Assembly: GCA_030656145.1 (NCBI GenBank)
Contig: JAUSOF010000081.1
Coordinates: 29,661 to 93,660 of the forward strand
DNA: 64,000 bases
Source of the DNA: Pseudomonas sp.
GTDB lineage: Bacteria; Pseudomonadota; Gammaproteobacteria; Pseudomonadales; Pseudomonadaceae
Direction: 5' to 3'
Within the stretch, counting starts at the first letter, position 1. Every line of letters starts with the position of its first letter. A program made the translations under genes and the position numbers. This document shows positions 51,481 to 60,990 of this stretch, piece by piece. The notes below the pieces were generated by a model. That model did not search any database, was not told the DNA's origin, and saw only the letters and a list, made by a program, of their open reading frames with translations.

Positions 51481-51508
51481 TTGACAAGATTCGCCATGCG
51501 GATAGAAT
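51481..51508 (+). promoter_or_regulatory. Promoter of the second tRNA-fMet gene
   Basis: TTGACA (51481-51486) and TAGAAT (51503-51508), 16-base spacer. Confidence 0.8.
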
Positions 51509-51514
51509 TGGCGG

Positions 51515-51591
<77 letters not shown>

Positions 51592-51599
51592 GTTTTACG

Positions 51600-51628
51600 G
51601 AAAGGCCACTCAATCGAGTGGCCTTTTT
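51600..51628 (+). terminator. Terminator of tRNA-fMet copy 2
   Basis: Same AAGGCCACTC/GAGTGGCCTT hairpin followed by seven T residues. Confidence 0.9.
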
Positions 51629-51679
51629 TTATGCGCGCGCAATACTCATCAGCACAATTGATTACAACGTAGAAACTGA

Positions 51680-51707
51680 TTGACAAGAACGCGCATTCAG
51701 ATAGAAT
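51680..51707 (+). promoter_or_regulatory. Promoter of the third tRNA-fMet gene
   Basis: TTGACA (51680-51685) and TAGAAT (51702-51707), 16-base spacer. Confidence 0.8.
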
Positions 51708-51713
51708 CTTCGG

Positions 51714-51790
<77 letters not shown>

Positions 51791-51799
51791 GATACTCAG

Positions 51800-51827
51800 A
51801 AAGGCCACTCAATCGAGTGGCCTTTTT
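51800..51827 (+). terminator. Terminator of tRNA-fMet copy 3
   Basis: Same hairpin as the other two copies, followed by TTTTT. Confidence 0.9.
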
Positions 51828-52429
51828 GCATTCCGCCACCTGGAACTCCAGTCGCGCATCGTTTTAGCCCAGCAAAGCTCACACGTCATGCGCCTATGCC
51901 TGCACTGCTCAAACCAAACAGCAGCGCAGCCGCAATCAACTTCACGCTAGGCATTCCGGTCTTTACGCTGGCCTAGTGGCGCTTGCTGGCTCGATTAGCC
52001 ACTCCAACACCCAGGATAAAAACCGCCCTGCCCGTCTGTCAGAACTCGATGCACCTGGCGCTACGAGCCCTGATGATCGGCGCAGCGCTGCGCCGGATAG
52101 TTGATCCTGCGCACAGCCGGCAAGCCCATACCGTCCGCCGGCCTCACGCTGCCGACACGGGTCAAGAAGACGCCCAATCACGCCGGCACTATAAAGGAAG
52201 ACCACGAATGGGCCGCGGTCGGCGGTTATTGCCTGATCGGCCTGCTGCGACACCCCCACAAACCGCGGATTGAACTAGGTAACGCGGTGGGCGCGCAGTG
52301 CACCTGTAGACAAGCATCTTTCCCAAGTACGCTCAGTGCTGGTCAATCTGGCAATCCACCGCTAGAATTGCGCACTTTTTGATCAGAGGCGCCTCCAGCG
52401 CCCATCCTTCAAAGCCTGAGGTTCGCCGC
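51828..52429. other. Intergenic region before rimO
   Basis: About 600 bases with no gene I can support. Open frames of 90-100 codons exist on both strands (for example 51963-52259 minus and 52101-52382 plus), but they overlap, lack ribosome sites and match no family I know. The area could hold the remains of a lost gene. The promoter of rimO should lie in its last 100 bases. Confidence 0.5.
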
Positions 52430-53752
52430 ATGTCCACCCCCGCCACGCCGAAAGTCGGATTCATAAGCCTTGGATGCCCAAAGGCCCTGGTCGATTCCGA
52501 ACGCATCCTCACGCAACTGCGCATGGAAGGTTACGAAGTCGTGTCGACCTACCAGGATGCTGATGTGGTCGTGGTCAACACCTGCGGCTTTATCGACAGC
52601 GCCAAGGCTGAATCTCTCGAAGTCATCGGCGAAGCTCTGGCTGAAAACGGCAAGGTCATTGTCACCGGCTGCATGGGCGTAGAAGAAGGCGCAATCCGCA
52701 AGGTGCACCCCAGCGTGCTGTCGGTCACCGGCCCGCAGCAGTATGAGCAAGTGCTCAATGCCGTGCATGAGGTCGTACCACCGAATAAACAACACAACCC
52801 GCTGATCGACCTGGTGCCGCCGCAAGGCATCAAACTGACACCGCGCCACTACGCCTACCTGAAGATTTCCGAAGGCTGTAACCACACCTGCAGCTTCTGC
52901 ATTATTCCGTCGATGCGCGGCAAATTGGTGAGCCGCCCGGTCGGCGAAGTCCTCAGCGAGGCCGAGCGTTTGGTCAAGGCCGGGGTCAAGGAACTGCTGG
53001 TAATCAGCCAGGACACCAGCGCCTATGGCGTCGACATGAAGTACAAGACTGATTTCTGGAATGGCCAGCCGGTGAAAACCCGCATGACCGAACTCTGCCA
53101 GGCGCTCTCGTCATTGGGCGTGTGGGTGCGCCTGCACTATGTCTATCCGTACCCGCATGTTGACGAACTGATCCCGCTGATGGCCGCCGGCAAGATCCTG
53201 CCGTACCTGGACATCCCCTTCCAGCACGCCAGCCCGAAGGTGCTGAAAGCCATGAAACGTCCGGCTTTCGAGGACAAGACCCTGGCGCGGATCAAGAATT
53301 GGCGCGAGATCTGCCCGGAACTGACCATCCGTTCGACCTTTATTGTCGGCTTCCCCGGCGAAACAGAAGAAGACTTCCAGTACCTGCTCGACTGGCTCAC
53401 CGAAGCCCAGCTCGACCGCGTCGGCTGCTTCCAGTACTCACCAGTAGAAGGCGCATCGGCCAATCTGCTGGATAACCATGTACCCGATGACGTCAAACAG
53501 GATCGCTGGGACCGCTTCATGGCCCATCAGCAAGCCATCAGCACCGCGCGCCTGCAGTTGAAAGTCGGCAAGGAAATGGACGTACTGATCGATGAAGTCG
53601 ACGATCAGGGCGCAGTGGCGCGCTGCTATGCCGACGCCCCGGAAATCGACGGCAGCGTGTTTATCGCCAGCACCGACGTCAAGCCCGGAGACAAGGTACG
53701 CGTACGCATCGTCGATGCCGACGAATACGACATGTGGGCCGAGCTGATCTAG
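52430..53752 (+). CDS. rimO: Ribosomal protein S12 methylthiotransferase RimO
   Basis: 440 residues from ATG 52430. An N-terminal UPF0004 domain holds a second Fe-S cluster ([19 protein letters not shown]), the radical-SAM motif is CNHTCSFC, and a C-terminal TRAM domain ends the protein. It adds a methylthio group to Asp88 of S12. Confidence 0.96.
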   Translation: MSTPATPKVGFISLGCPKALVDSERILTQLRMEGYEVVSTYQDADVVVVNTCGFIDSAKAESLEVIGEALAENGKVIVTGCMGVEEGAIRKVHPSVLSVTGPQQYEQVLNAVHEVVPPNKQHNPLIDLVPPQGIKLTPRHYAYLKISEGCNHTCSFCIIPSMRGKLVSRPVGEVLSEAERLVKAGVKELLVISQDTSAYGVDMKYKTDFWNGQPVKTRMTELCQALSSLGVWVRLHYVYPYPHVDELIPLMAAGKILPYLDIPFQHASPKVLKAMKRPAFEDKTLARIKNWREICPELTIRSTFIVGFPGETEEDFQYLLDWLTEAQLDRVGCFQYSPVEGASANLLDNHVPDDVKQDRWDRFMAHQQAISTARLQLKVGKEMDVLIDEVDDQGAVARCYADAPEIDGSVFIASTDVKPGDKVRVRIVDADEYDMWAELI

Positions 53753-53818
53753 GAGGCCGTGAAAAAACACGCGTTCGGCGAACGCCTCTGCGAACGCCCG
53801 CCACGGCGCTGCATTACC

Positions 53819-53857
53819 TGAAAAGCAGGGAGTTTTAGCTCACACCCCTGCTTTTCA
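53819..53857. terminator. Hairpin after rimO, possible terminator
   Basis: Twelve perfect base pairs with a 15-base loop, 67 bases past the rimO stop. The downstream sequence CATAGCTC lacks a T run, so intrinsic termination is doubtful. Confidence 0.4.
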
Positions 53858-54124
53858 CATAGCTCGCCTTACCGCAAACGCCGGGAGCTTGTTGCGCGCC
53901 ACGCTGACGCAGTAGATCCCTGAGCCAGAGCGCCTGCCAGCGCTTCACCGCGCACCGTCGACTAAAGGCGCCGTAGGGGTGGACATATCGAACGCCGCAG
54001 CCAGGCAGCTCGGTAACCGCCTAAAACGAGGGCTACTCCCCAGTACGCAGGCCGTATCGCCGCGTCAGGGATATGCAGAGACGGCTCGTCATCGGCGCAT
54101 GCCTTGCGCCCAGCATGGACGCAC

Positions 54125-54149
54125 ATAAAAAAGGGCGACCTAAGTCGCC
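54125..54149 (-). terminator. Terminator of the ccoM-like gene
   Basis: On the minus strand GGGCGAC and GTCGCCC pair around a four-base loop and are followed by six T residues, 36 bases past the stop codon. A textbook terminator for the tiny gene upstream. Confidence 0.85.
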
Positions 54150-54184
54150 CAAATTGCCTTGCGTGCCCGTGGTTCTGCAAAGAC

Positions 54185-54301
54185 TCAGGGGGTCTTGCTC
54201 TTTTGCGAGTCTTTCCAGATGAAATAACCAACGCCTGCGAAGAAAGCGACCATCAGACCGACGGTGCCGATTCCGGCGAGAACTACGACATCGATAAACA
54301 T
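54185..54301 (-). CDS. ccoM: Small cytochrome cbb3 oxidase subunit CcoM (38 residues)
   Basis: A 38-residue protein, MFIDVVVLAGIGTVGLM then a hydrophobic span to IWKDSQKSKTP. It has one transmembrane helix at about residues 4-28 and a short basic tail. This matches what I recall of CcoM, the single-helix subunit found with the cbb3 oxidase of P. stutzeri. The ATG at 54301 has AGGAGG 5 bases upstream. Two FNR/ANR-like sites, a -10 and a terminator make it a complete one-gene unit. The ccoNOQP genes are not in this window. Confidence 0.72.
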   Translation of the reverse strand: MFIDVVVLAGIGTVGLMVAFFAGVGYFIWKDSQKSKTP

Positions 54302-54348
54302 GGCTGCCTCCTGCGGTAACCCAGCTGGGTTGTTGGGAATGACTGCAC

Positions 54349-54354
54349 ATTATC
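54349..54354 (-). promoter_or_regulatory. -10 element of the ccoM promoter
   Basis: GATAAT on the minus strand. Transcription would begin near 54341, which puts the ANR-like site at 54374-54387 centred about 40 bases upstream, the usual place for an FNR-family activator. Confidence 0.55.
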
Positions 54355-54373
54355 AGGCCTGCGGGGCTGTTCA

Positions 54374-54387
54374 TTGACCCAGGTCAA
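54374..54387. promoter_or_regulatory. ANR/FNR-like site upstream of ccoM
   Basis: TTGACCCAGGTCAA is a perfect dyad close to the TTGAT-N4-ATCAA consensus of FNR/ANR proteins, with one change in each half. Confidence 0.6.
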
Positions 54388-54423
54388 GGCTGCACAAAGG
54401 CCGGCTGCGCACGACCGCGGACA

Positions 54424-54437
54424 CTGATCCAGATCAA
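54424..54437. promoter_or_regulatory. Second ANR/FNR-like site upstream of ccoM
   Basis: CTGATCCAGATCAA matches TTGAT-N4-ATCAA at 9 of 10 fixed positions. Its centre is 50 bases upstream of the first site. Confidence 0.5.
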
Positions 54438-54461
54438 CGAATCAGCCTCAGCCGCGGCGAA

Positions 54462-54626
54462 TCAGCGTTTTTTGGGCTTGCTTTTGGCGCTGCTCTTTTT
54501 GCCCTTGGGCAGAGGCAGCGCCTGCTCGAATGCCTGACGCATCTCGTCGAGTTTCTTGTCATGCAGGTCGTGGATGCGCTTGCCGCGCTCGGCGCTGAAG
54601 TCGATCAGCTTGTCGTCGTTGCTCAT
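54462..54626 (-). CDS. Small charged protein of unknown function
   Basis: 54 residues from ATG 54626, which overlaps the alkB stop in ATGA. The body is a charged helix (AERGKRIHDLHDKKLDEMRQAF) and the tail is a Lys/Ser/Pro-rich basic run (KGKKSSAKSKPKKR) that could bind nucleic acid. Coupling to alkB suggests a shared transcript, not a shared function. Confidence 0.65.
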   Translation of the reverse strand: MSNDDKLIDFSAERGKRIHDLHDKKLDEMRQAFEQALPLPKGKKSSAKSKPKKR

Positions 54627-55225
54627 GATGGCGACCGGATTAAACGAAACGTCAGATTCAGGCGTGGCGCGCACGGGCTGCGCGTCTTCGCCACTTGGTG
54701 TTGCCAATGATGCTGGGTTGGCCCGCCCATGACCAGCAGCGAACCGTGATTGAGCGCCAGGGAGTGCTCGATCCGGCTCTGCCCTTTACGGCGCAAATCG
54801 AAGCGCCGGGTGCCGCCCAGATTAAGCGAGGCGATCAGCGGATTGACGCCCAACTCGCGCTCATCATCGCTGTGCCAGCCCATGGAGTCCTGGCCGTCAC
54901 GGTAATAGTTAAGCAATACACCGTTGAACGGCTGGCCGACAGTCGCCACCAGTCGGGCGCGAATCTCAGCAAGCAAGGCCGTCCAGGGCAGCGGTTGATG
55001 AGTCAGGCCAGAATAGCGGTAGCTGGCCTCGGCATCGCCGTACCAGGCGACCAGCCTCGGCACCGGGTGCTGGCGCCCATAAAGCTGCACCTGCGGCTGC
55101 TGCCAGGGCGTTTGCTCGAGCAGCCGCGCAAGCCAGCGATCCGCCGTCGCCGGCTCCAGCCAGTGCGGCTTGAAGTCCAACTCGGCGTTGGCCAGGTGCA
55201 ACTCGGTATCGGCGAATAGACTCAC
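54623..55225 (-). CDS. alkB: AlkB-type alpha-ketoglutarate-dependent dioxygenase
   Basis: 200 residues. The Fe(II) ligands His-x-Asp are in GWHSDDERELG, with the second His near QHHWQHQV, and the 2-oxoglutarate-binding arginines are in the C-terminal RLNLTFR. AlkB enzymes remove methyl groups from DNA or RNA bases. The start at 55225 gives the usual length for the short Pseudomonas form. Confidence 0.88.
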   Translation of the reverse strand: MSLFADTELHLANAELDFKPHWLEPATADRWLARLLEQTPWQQPQVQLYGRQHPVPRLVAWYGDAEASYRYSGLTHQPLPWTALLAEIRARLVATVGQPFNGVLLNYYRDGQDSMGWHSDDERELGVNPLIASLNLGGTRRFDLRRKGQSRIEHSLALNHGSLLVMGGPTQHHWQHQVAKTRSPCAPRLNLTFRLIRSPS

Positions 55226-55269
55226 GTGCGGCTCAGTGGCAGCGAAACAAGGCGGTTATTGTGCGTGAC

Positions 55270-55566
55270 TCATACCTCCACATCCACCCACAGACCTTGG
55301 CGGGGCAGCTCGTCGATTACCGCCTCATCGGCCGCATCCACCTCACCTTCCGCCAGCTCTTCGGGGCTGTAACCGCGCCGCTGACGCCGGCGCTGCTCTT
55401 CGCGCAGCAGCTCTGCCGCCTCTTGGGGATGGCGCTTGTCCAGGCTCACGCCACTTTCCTTGGCGCTGGCAGCGGTCGGCGTAACCGGTGGGATGTCGGG
55501 CCTGGGCTTGATCACGTCCTGCTGGACGGTGACCGGCGCCATGCCGTGGGGAATTGGCGGTAGCAC
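55270..55566 (-). CDS. Conserved small protein of unknown function
   Basis: 98 residues. I choose the GTG at 55566 (MLPPIPHGMAPVTVQ) because AAGGAGG lies 10 bases upstream; a longer frame from 55602 would put this site inside the gene. Pro-rich first half, then a very charged helix (EAAELLREEQRRRQRRGY) and an acidic end. Similar Pseudomonas proteins are often mislabelled aspartate-semialdehyde dehydrogenase, which this is not. Confidence 0.65.
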   Translation of the reverse strand: MLPPIPHGMAPVTVQQDVIKPRPDIPPVTPTAASAKESGVSLDKRHPQEAAELLREEQRRRQRRGYSPEELAEGEVDAADEAVIDELPRQGLWVDVEV

Positions 55567-55740
55567 TTTATTCAGTCCTCCTTTGGTCAGGCTGTCGGCC
55601 ACTCGAACACCGACTTGAGCCAGATCTCACTACACTTTCGACTCAAGTAACTACTTATAAGTGCCGGTTAGCACTATTGCGCCTTTGGCCCAGGCCGGCG
55701 TTCCGTTACCATAGCCGGCTTTTTCACACAGGAGACAGGC

Positions 55741-58584
55741 ATGGCGCAGTTTGAACCGGGGCAACGCTGGATCAGTGACAGCGAAGCAGAGCTGGGATTG
55801 GGCACCGTTCTCATGCAGGACGGCCGGATGCTCACCGTGCTCTACCCGGCCACTGGCGAAACTCGCCAGTATGCTGCGAACAATGCACCGCTAACCCGCG
55901 TGCGTTTCTCTCCGGGTGACGAAATCACCCATTTCGAAGGCTGGAAACTGACGGTACAGGAAGTCGATGACCTCGACGGCCTGCTGGTTTACCACGGCCT
56001 CGACGGGCAGAACCAGAACGTCACCCTGCCGGAAACCCAGCTGTCCAACTTCATTCAGTTCCGCCTGGCCAGCGATCGCCTGTTCGCCGGGCAGATCGAC
56101 CCGCTGCCCTGGTTCGCCCTGCGCTATCGCACCCTGGAGTTCACCAGCAAGCAATTGCAGTCCTCACTCTGGGGCCTGGGCGGCGTGCGTGCGCAACCGA
56201 TCGCGCACCAGTTGCACATCGCCCGCGAAGTCGCCGACCGCATCGCCCCGCGGGTATTGCTGGCCGATGAAGTGGGGCTGGGCAAGACCATCGAAGCCGG
56301 CCTGGTCATTCACCGCCAATTGCTCTCCGGCCGCGCCAATCGCGTGCTGATCCTGGTGCCGGAAAACCTGCAGCACCAGTGGCTGGTGGAAATGCGCCGC
56401 CGCTTCAACCTCGACGTCGCCCTGTTCGATGCCGAGCGCTTTATCGAGAGCGATGCCAGCAACCCTTTCGAGGATTGCCAGTTGGCGCTGGTCGCCCTGG
56501 AATGGCTGTGCGAGGACGAGCGCGCCCAGGATGCGCTGTTCGCCGCGGGTTGGGATCTGCTGGTGGTCGATGAGGCCCATCACCTGGTCTGGCATCCGGA
56601 GCACGCCAGCGAGGAATACGCTCTGGTCGAACAGCTGGCGCAAGTGATTCCCGGCGTATTGCTACTCACCGCCACCCCGGAACAGCTCGGCCAGGACAGC
56701 CACTTCGCTCGCCTACGCCTGCTCGATCCGCATCGCTTTCATGACCTCACTGCTTTCCGCGCCGAAAGTGCCAACTACAAGCCCGTCGCCGAAGCCGTGC
56801 AAGAATTGCTCGACCAGGGCAGCCTGTCGGCCACCGCACACCAGACCATCCATGACTTTCTCGGTACCGAGGGCGAACAGCTGCTCGCCGCGGTCAAGGC
56901 CGGCGACCAGGACGCCTCAGCGCGCCTGGTCCGTGAGTTGCTTGACCGCCACGGCACTGGCCGCCTGTTGTTTCGCAACACCCGCGCCGCCGTGCAGGGC
57001 TTCCCCGAACGCGAACTGCATGCCTACCCGCTGCCGAGCCCGGACCTGTACATGGAGCTGCCGATCGGCGAGCACCCGGATCTGTACCCGGAAGTCAGCT
57101 ACCAGGCCCAGGCCGAGGTTGACGAAGAGCAGCGCTGGTGGCGTTTCGATCCGCGCGTCGAATGGCTGATCGACACCCTGAAGATGCTCAAGCGGGTCAA
57201 GGTGCTGGTGATCTGCGCCCACGCCGAAACCGCGATGGACCTGGAAGACGCTCTGCGCGTGCGCAAGGGCATCGCCGCCACCGTGTTCCACGAGGGCATG
57301 AACATTCTCGAGCGCGACCGCGCTGCCGCCTACTTTGCTGACGAAGAATTCGGTGCCCAGGTGCTGATCTGCTCGGAAATCGGCAGCGAAGGCCGCAACT
57401 TTCAGTTCGCTCACCACTTGGTGCTGTTCGACCTGCCGGCCCACCCGGATCTGCTGGAGCAGCGTATCGGCCGCCTCGACCGGATCGGCCAAAAGCACCG
57501 CATCCAGGTGCACGTGCCTTACCTGGAGAACAGCCCGCAAGAGCGCCTGTTCCAGTGGTATCACCAGGCACTGAATGCCTTCCTCGCCACCTGCCCGACC
57601 GGTAACGCCCTGCAGCACCAGTTCGGAACGCGCCTGCTACCGCTACTGGAAAGCGGCGACGACGGCGAATGGCAAGGCCTGGTGGATGAGGCCCGCAGCG
57701 AGCGCGAGCGCCTGGAGGGCGAGTTGCACGCCGGTCGCGACCGCTTGCTGGAGCTCAACTCCGGCGGTGCCGGTGAAGGCGAGGCGCTGGTAGAAGCGAT
57801 TCTCGAGCAGGACGATCAGTTCGCCCTGCCTATTTATATGGAGCAGTTGTTCGACGCTTTCGGCATCGACAGCGAGGACCACTCCGACAACGCCCTGATC
57901 CTGCGTCCCAGCGAGAAGATGCTGGATGCCAGCTTCCCGCTCGGCGACGACGAAGGCGTGACCATCACCTACGATCGCGACTTGGCCCTGGCCCGCGAGG
58001 ACATGCAGTTCCTCACCTGGGAACACCCGATGGTGCAAGGCGCCATGGATCTGGTGCGTGCCGGCTCGATGGGCAACACCGGGGTGGCGCTGATCAAGAA
58101 CAAAGCCCTGAAACCGGGCACCGTGCTGCTCGAACTGCTGTATGTCAGCGAAGTGGTGGCCCCACGCGCCCTGCAACTGGGTCGTTACCTGCCGCCTGCA
58201 GCGCTGCGCTGCCTGCTGGACGGCAGTGGCAACGACTTGTCCCACAAGGTGGCGTTCGAGACCTTGAACGACCAACTTGAAAGCGTGCCGCGCGCCAGTG
58301 CCAACAAGTTCGTCCAGGCCCAGCGCGACACCCTCAACCCGCTGATCAATGCCGGCGAAAGCAAAATCGCGCCGCGCCACCTGGAGCGGGTAGCAGAGGC
58401 CAAGCGCCGCCTGGCCGCCGACACCGAAGAAGAACTGGCGCGCCTGACTGCCCTGCAAGCGGTCAACCCAAGCGTGCGCGACAGTGAACTCACCGCCCTG
58501 CGTCAGCAGCGCGAACAGGGCCTGGCGCTGTTCGACAAAGCTGCGCTGCGCCTCGAGGCGATTCGGGTATTGGTAGCAGGCTGA
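55741..58584 (+). CDS. rapA: RNA polymerase-associated SWI2/SNF2 ATPase RapA
   Basis: 947 residues, full length. N-terminal Tudor-like domains (about 1-110), helicase motif [13 protein letters not shown], motif II DEAHHLV, motif [13 protein letters not shown], and a long C-terminal region of about 600-947. RapA recycles RNA polymerase after termination. Monocistronic, with AGGAGACAGG upstream and a long palindrome after it. Confidence 0.96.
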   Translation: MAQFEPGQRWISDSEAELGLGTVLMQDGRMLTVLYPATGETRQYAANNAPLTRVRFSPGDEITHFEGWKLTVQEVDDLDGLLVYHGLDGQNQNVTLPETQLSNFIQFRLASDRLFAGQIDPLPWFALRYRTLEFTSKQLQSSLWGLGGVRAQPIAHQLHIAREVADRIAPRVLLADEVGLGKTIEAGLVIHRQLLSGRANRVLILVPENLQHQWLVEMRRRFNLDVALFDAERFIESDASNPFEDCQLALVALEWLCEDERAQDALFAAGWDLLVVDEAHHLVWHPEHASEEYALVEQLAQVIPGVLLLTATPEQLGQDSHFARLRLLDPHRFHDLTAFRAESANYKPVAEAVQELLDQGSLSATAHQTIHDFLGTEGEQLLAAVKAGDQDASARLVRELLDRHGTGRLLFRNTRAAVQGFPERELHAYPLPSPDLYMELPIGEHPDLYPEVSYQAQAEVDEEQRWWRFDPRVEWLIDTLKMLKRVKVLVICAHAETAMDLEDALRVRKGIAATVFHEGMNILERDRAAAYFADEEFGAQVLICSEIGSEGRNFQFAHHLVLFDLPAHPDLLEQRIGRLDRIGQKHRIQVHVPYLENSPQERLFQWYHQALNAFLATCPTGNALQHQFGTRLLPLLESGDDGEWQGLVDEARSERERLEGELHAGRDRLLELNSGGAGEGEALVEAILEQDDQFALPIYMEQLFDAFGIDSEDHSDNALILRPSEKMLDASFPLGDDEGVTITYDRDLALAREDMQFLTWEHPMVQGAMDLVRAGSMGNTGVALIKNKALKPGTVLLELLYVSEVVAPRALQLGRYLPPAALRCLLDGSGNDLSHKVAFETLNDQLESVPRASANKFVQAQRDTLNPLINAGESKIAPRHLERVAEAKRRLAADTEEELARLTALQAVNPSVRDSELTALRQQREQGLALFDKAALRLEAIRVLVAG

Positions 58585-58593
58585 GACAAGCCC

Positions 58594-58635
58594 CTGAAAC
58601 GACAAGGCCCGCAATTGCGGGCCTTGTCGTTTCAG
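58594..58635. terminator. Perfect 42-bp palindrome, bidirectional terminator
   Basis: CTGAAACGACAAGGCCCGCAA is followed at once by its exact reverse complement, so all 42 bases form a symmetric palindrome 10 bases past the rapA stop. The inner part AAGGCCCGCAATTGCGGGCCTT looks like a terminator core, but no T run lies outside it. Confidence 0.7.
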
Positions 58636-58726
58636 GATGACGGACTGCGGGAGGGGCCGGGCGGCGTTCCGTTTCAGCCGCACCTCAATGTACCCCTGGC
58701 ACGCCGCGGCTAAAAACCCTCCCACA

Positions 58727-60064
58727 TTAGGCCGGCACCGCCTCGGACATACCGGCACGCATGCGCGCGGCGTCGGCAACGAAACAGCGCGAGGCCTGCA
58801 GCAGCGCCAGCATGGTGAAGAACAGCGCCACCGGGATCAACAACATCGCATCATGCAGCCCTACTGCCTTGAAGACTTCGCTCATCTCGCTAGCGCCAGC
58901 GGCGAGCATCGCAGCATGGGCGAAGTGATCGGACAGTAAGCCCACGGCAATCGGGCCAAAGCCACCGCCGAGCAGATAGAGACCGGCAAAAAACAATGCC
59001 ATCGCCGTGGCACGCAGGCGCGGCTCGACCACATCCTGAATCGCCGTGTAGACGCAGGTGTAGAAGTTGTAGGCGAACAACCAGCCAACGCTGAATACCG
59101 CAACAAACACGCCAATCTCGACGCGCCCAGCCAGTAATGCATAGGCAGTGGCCAGCGCAGCAATCAGCATGCTCACAGCGGCAAACAGCAGACGCCCGGT
59201 TGCCGAACGCTGATGAATACGATCGGCCATCCAGCCGCCCAGAGTCAGGCCGAACAAGCCGGTCAAGCCGACGATCACCCCGGTGGCCACGGCCGCCTGC
59301 TCCAGCGGCAGCAGGAAATAACGCTGCAGCATCGGCACCATGAAGGAATTGCAGGCGTAGGTGGCGAAATTGAAGGCCAACCCGGCAAGCACCAGCCACC
59401 AGAAGGTGCGGATCGCCAGCACCTTGCGCAGTGGCTTATCCACTGCAGTGGCGGCCACCTGCACCGACTCTGCCGCGCCACGCCGCGGTTCCTTGATGAA
59501 GAACATGAACAGCGCAAGAATGATCCCCGGCACGGCAGCGATAAAGAACGGCGCACGCCAGCTGTCGAAGGCCGTGACCATGGCTCCAATGGTGAAAAAT
59601 GCCAGCAGCAGCCCCAACGGTAGGCCGAGCATGAAGATTCCCATGGCCCGCGCGCGTTTGTGTGGTGGAAACAGGTCGCCAATCAGCGAATTGGCTGCCG
59701 GCGCATAGCTGGCCTCACCGATACCGACACCCATGCGGATCAGCAAGAAGCTCCAGAAGCTCCAGGCCATGCCGTTGACCGCGGTCAAGCCGCTCCACGC
59801 CAACAGTCCCCAGCCCATGATCTTGCGCCGCGCGCCAGTGTCCGCCATACGCCCCAACGGCACGCCCGCGATGGCGTAGACGATGGTGAATGCGGTGCCG
59901 ATCAACCCCAACTGAAAGTCGCTGAGGCCCCATTCCATTCGAATCGGCTCGATGATGATGGCCGGGATGGTGCGATCGAAAAAATTGAACAGATTGGCGA
60001 GAAATAGCAAGAATAGAATGCGCCAGGCATTCGCCGCTTGTTGAGACTGCTGCATGGGATCCAT
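58727..60064 (-). CDS. MFS transporter (spinster-like)
   Basis: 445 residues with twelve predicted transmembrane helices. The MFS signature between helices 2 and 3 is seen as GRMADTGARRKIMGWG, and the IRMGVGIGEASYAPAA segment fits the spinster/hexuronate-like branch. Substrate unknown. The start is MDP at 60064 or the Met four residues on. A 14-bp hairpin lies 25 bases upstream. Confidence 0.88.
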   Translation of the reverse strand: MDPMQQSQQAANAWRILFLLFLANLFNFFDRTIPAIIIEPIRMEWGLSDFQLGLIGTAFTIVYAIAGVPLGRMADTGARRKIMGWGLLAWSGLTAVNGMAWSFWSFLLIRMGVGIGEASYAPAANSLIGDLFPPHKRARAMGIFMLGLPLGLLLAFFTIGAMVTAFDSWRAPFFIAAVPGIILALFMFFIKEPRRGAAESVQVAATAVDKPLRKVLAIRTFWWLVLAGLAFNFATYACNSFMVPMLQRYFLLPLEQAAVATGVIVGLTGLFGLTLGGWMADRIHQRSATGRLLFAAVSMLIAALATAYALLAGRVEIGVFVAVFSVGWLFAYNFYTCVYTAIQDVVEPRLRATAMALFFAGLYLLGGGFGPIAVGLLSDHFAHAAMLAAGASEMSEVFKAVGLHDAMLLIPVALFFTMLALLQASRCFVADAARMRAGMSEAVPA

Positions 60065-60088
60065 CTCTGATTATTGTTATGAGCACAC

Positions 60089-60122
60089 TGCATTGCAGGC
60101 GCACTCGCGCGCCTGCAATGCA
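60089..60122. promoter_or_regulatory. Leader hairpin or operator before the MFS gene
   Basis: TGCATTGCAGGCGC pairs perfectly with GCGCCTGCAATGCA around a six-base loop. It ends 25 bases upstream of the MFS start, so it could be a regulator site or an mRNA leader structure. Confidence 0.45.
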
Positions 60123-60453
60123 CCTGAAGAGTCGAATCTAGAGCCTGCGGCTTGAGCTGTCTGTGACTATTTGTAGCGCTGATATGAGGCAATCGTAGCG
60201 CTTGAAGTCCCGAGTCCAGGCAACGCACCAATCAAACGTGGCACATGCGTAGCGGATGATTCTGCAGTTACCTGCGCCCCCGCCTAAGCCCCATTTGCAG
60301 AGAAAGCGGCGGGCCACAAGGACTGGTGCAGCCGAAGCACTGCGGCCGAACCGCCCCGAACACACGCCCGTGAAGCCTGCCACTGAGCAGGGCAGTCCAG
60401 CACCCGTTAGGTGCTGCATGTCCCCGTGGCGTTAAATTTGTCCGCAGGAGATG

Positions 60454-60494
60454 CCCCGCCGTCTTCGACGCCGCGCTGTCGCGCAGCAAACTGG
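60454..60494. repeat. Dispersed repeat also found at 25876
   Basis: CCCCGCCGTCTTCGACGCC... to GCAAACTGG matches 25876-25917 at most positions (CCCCGCCTCGTCTTCGACC...). Both copies lie between genes. Confidence 0.55.
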
Positions 60495-60990
60495 GGGGCA
60501 ATTGCGTCCATCGGCTTGTAGGTACCTGTAGGAACGGGGGGACGCCTAGCTCCATGCCCACGATGCGCTTCGCGGGTATGACCCGCTCCTACAGTCTTTG
60601 TGCAGATTGAATTTATATATAAAACAACCGTTTATTTTTAGTTTGATGGGAGCCGACTTACTGTGATTCGGATTACTGCATGCAAAGGATCGGCTGGCCC
60701 GGGCCGCGCAGGATGAGCGCAGCGAAGCCCAACGGGTGATGGCGTATTCGCTTCGTCGCATTGCGCCTCAGGCATCACACCGCGGTGTGTTGTCCTCGCA
60801 ACGGGTAGCGGATACATAGCCTTAACCTTGCCTTATGCACAGACTCACTATACTGATGCCAGATCGCCACACTCGCCACGCGCAACCGGTGAGAACGTGG
60901 GCGTTGCCTGACAGCCAGGATCGTCAGGGTGAGCGCGCCCACTCTTGATGGCTTACTGTCTTTACGCTGAATCAACGGCAGGTCGCTATT

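Larger units (their letters stand above)
53753..54184. other. Intergenic region after rimO
   Basis: No gene seen. A hairpin TGAAAAGCAGGG (53819-53830) with CCCTGCTTTTCA (53846-53857) is perfect over 12 base pairs and may end the rimO mRNA, although no T run follows. The stretch 53870-54120 holds nothing I recognise. Confidence 0.5.
60065..60990. other. Long intergenic region upstream of the MFS and THI5-GGDEF genes
   Basis: 926 bases between divergent genes with no supported coding frame. It contains the hairpin at 60089-60122, a dispersed repeat copy at 60454-60494, a REP half ending CGCTCCTACAG at 60583-60593, an A/T-rich stretch at 60605-60650 (TTTATATATAAAACAACC), and a repeat-like GGATGAGCGCAGCGAAGCCC at 60711-60730. 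The promoter of the GGDEF gene should lie past 60830. Confidence 0.6.

Noticed and set aside
57643..58779. 378-codon open frame opposite the end of rapA
   Set aside because: Antisense of a conserved ATPase; composition biased and no start signal.
60546..60761. Open frame on the minus strand in the MFS upstream region
   Set aside because: It is made of REP-like repeat sequence and A/T-rich DNA and has no ribosome site.
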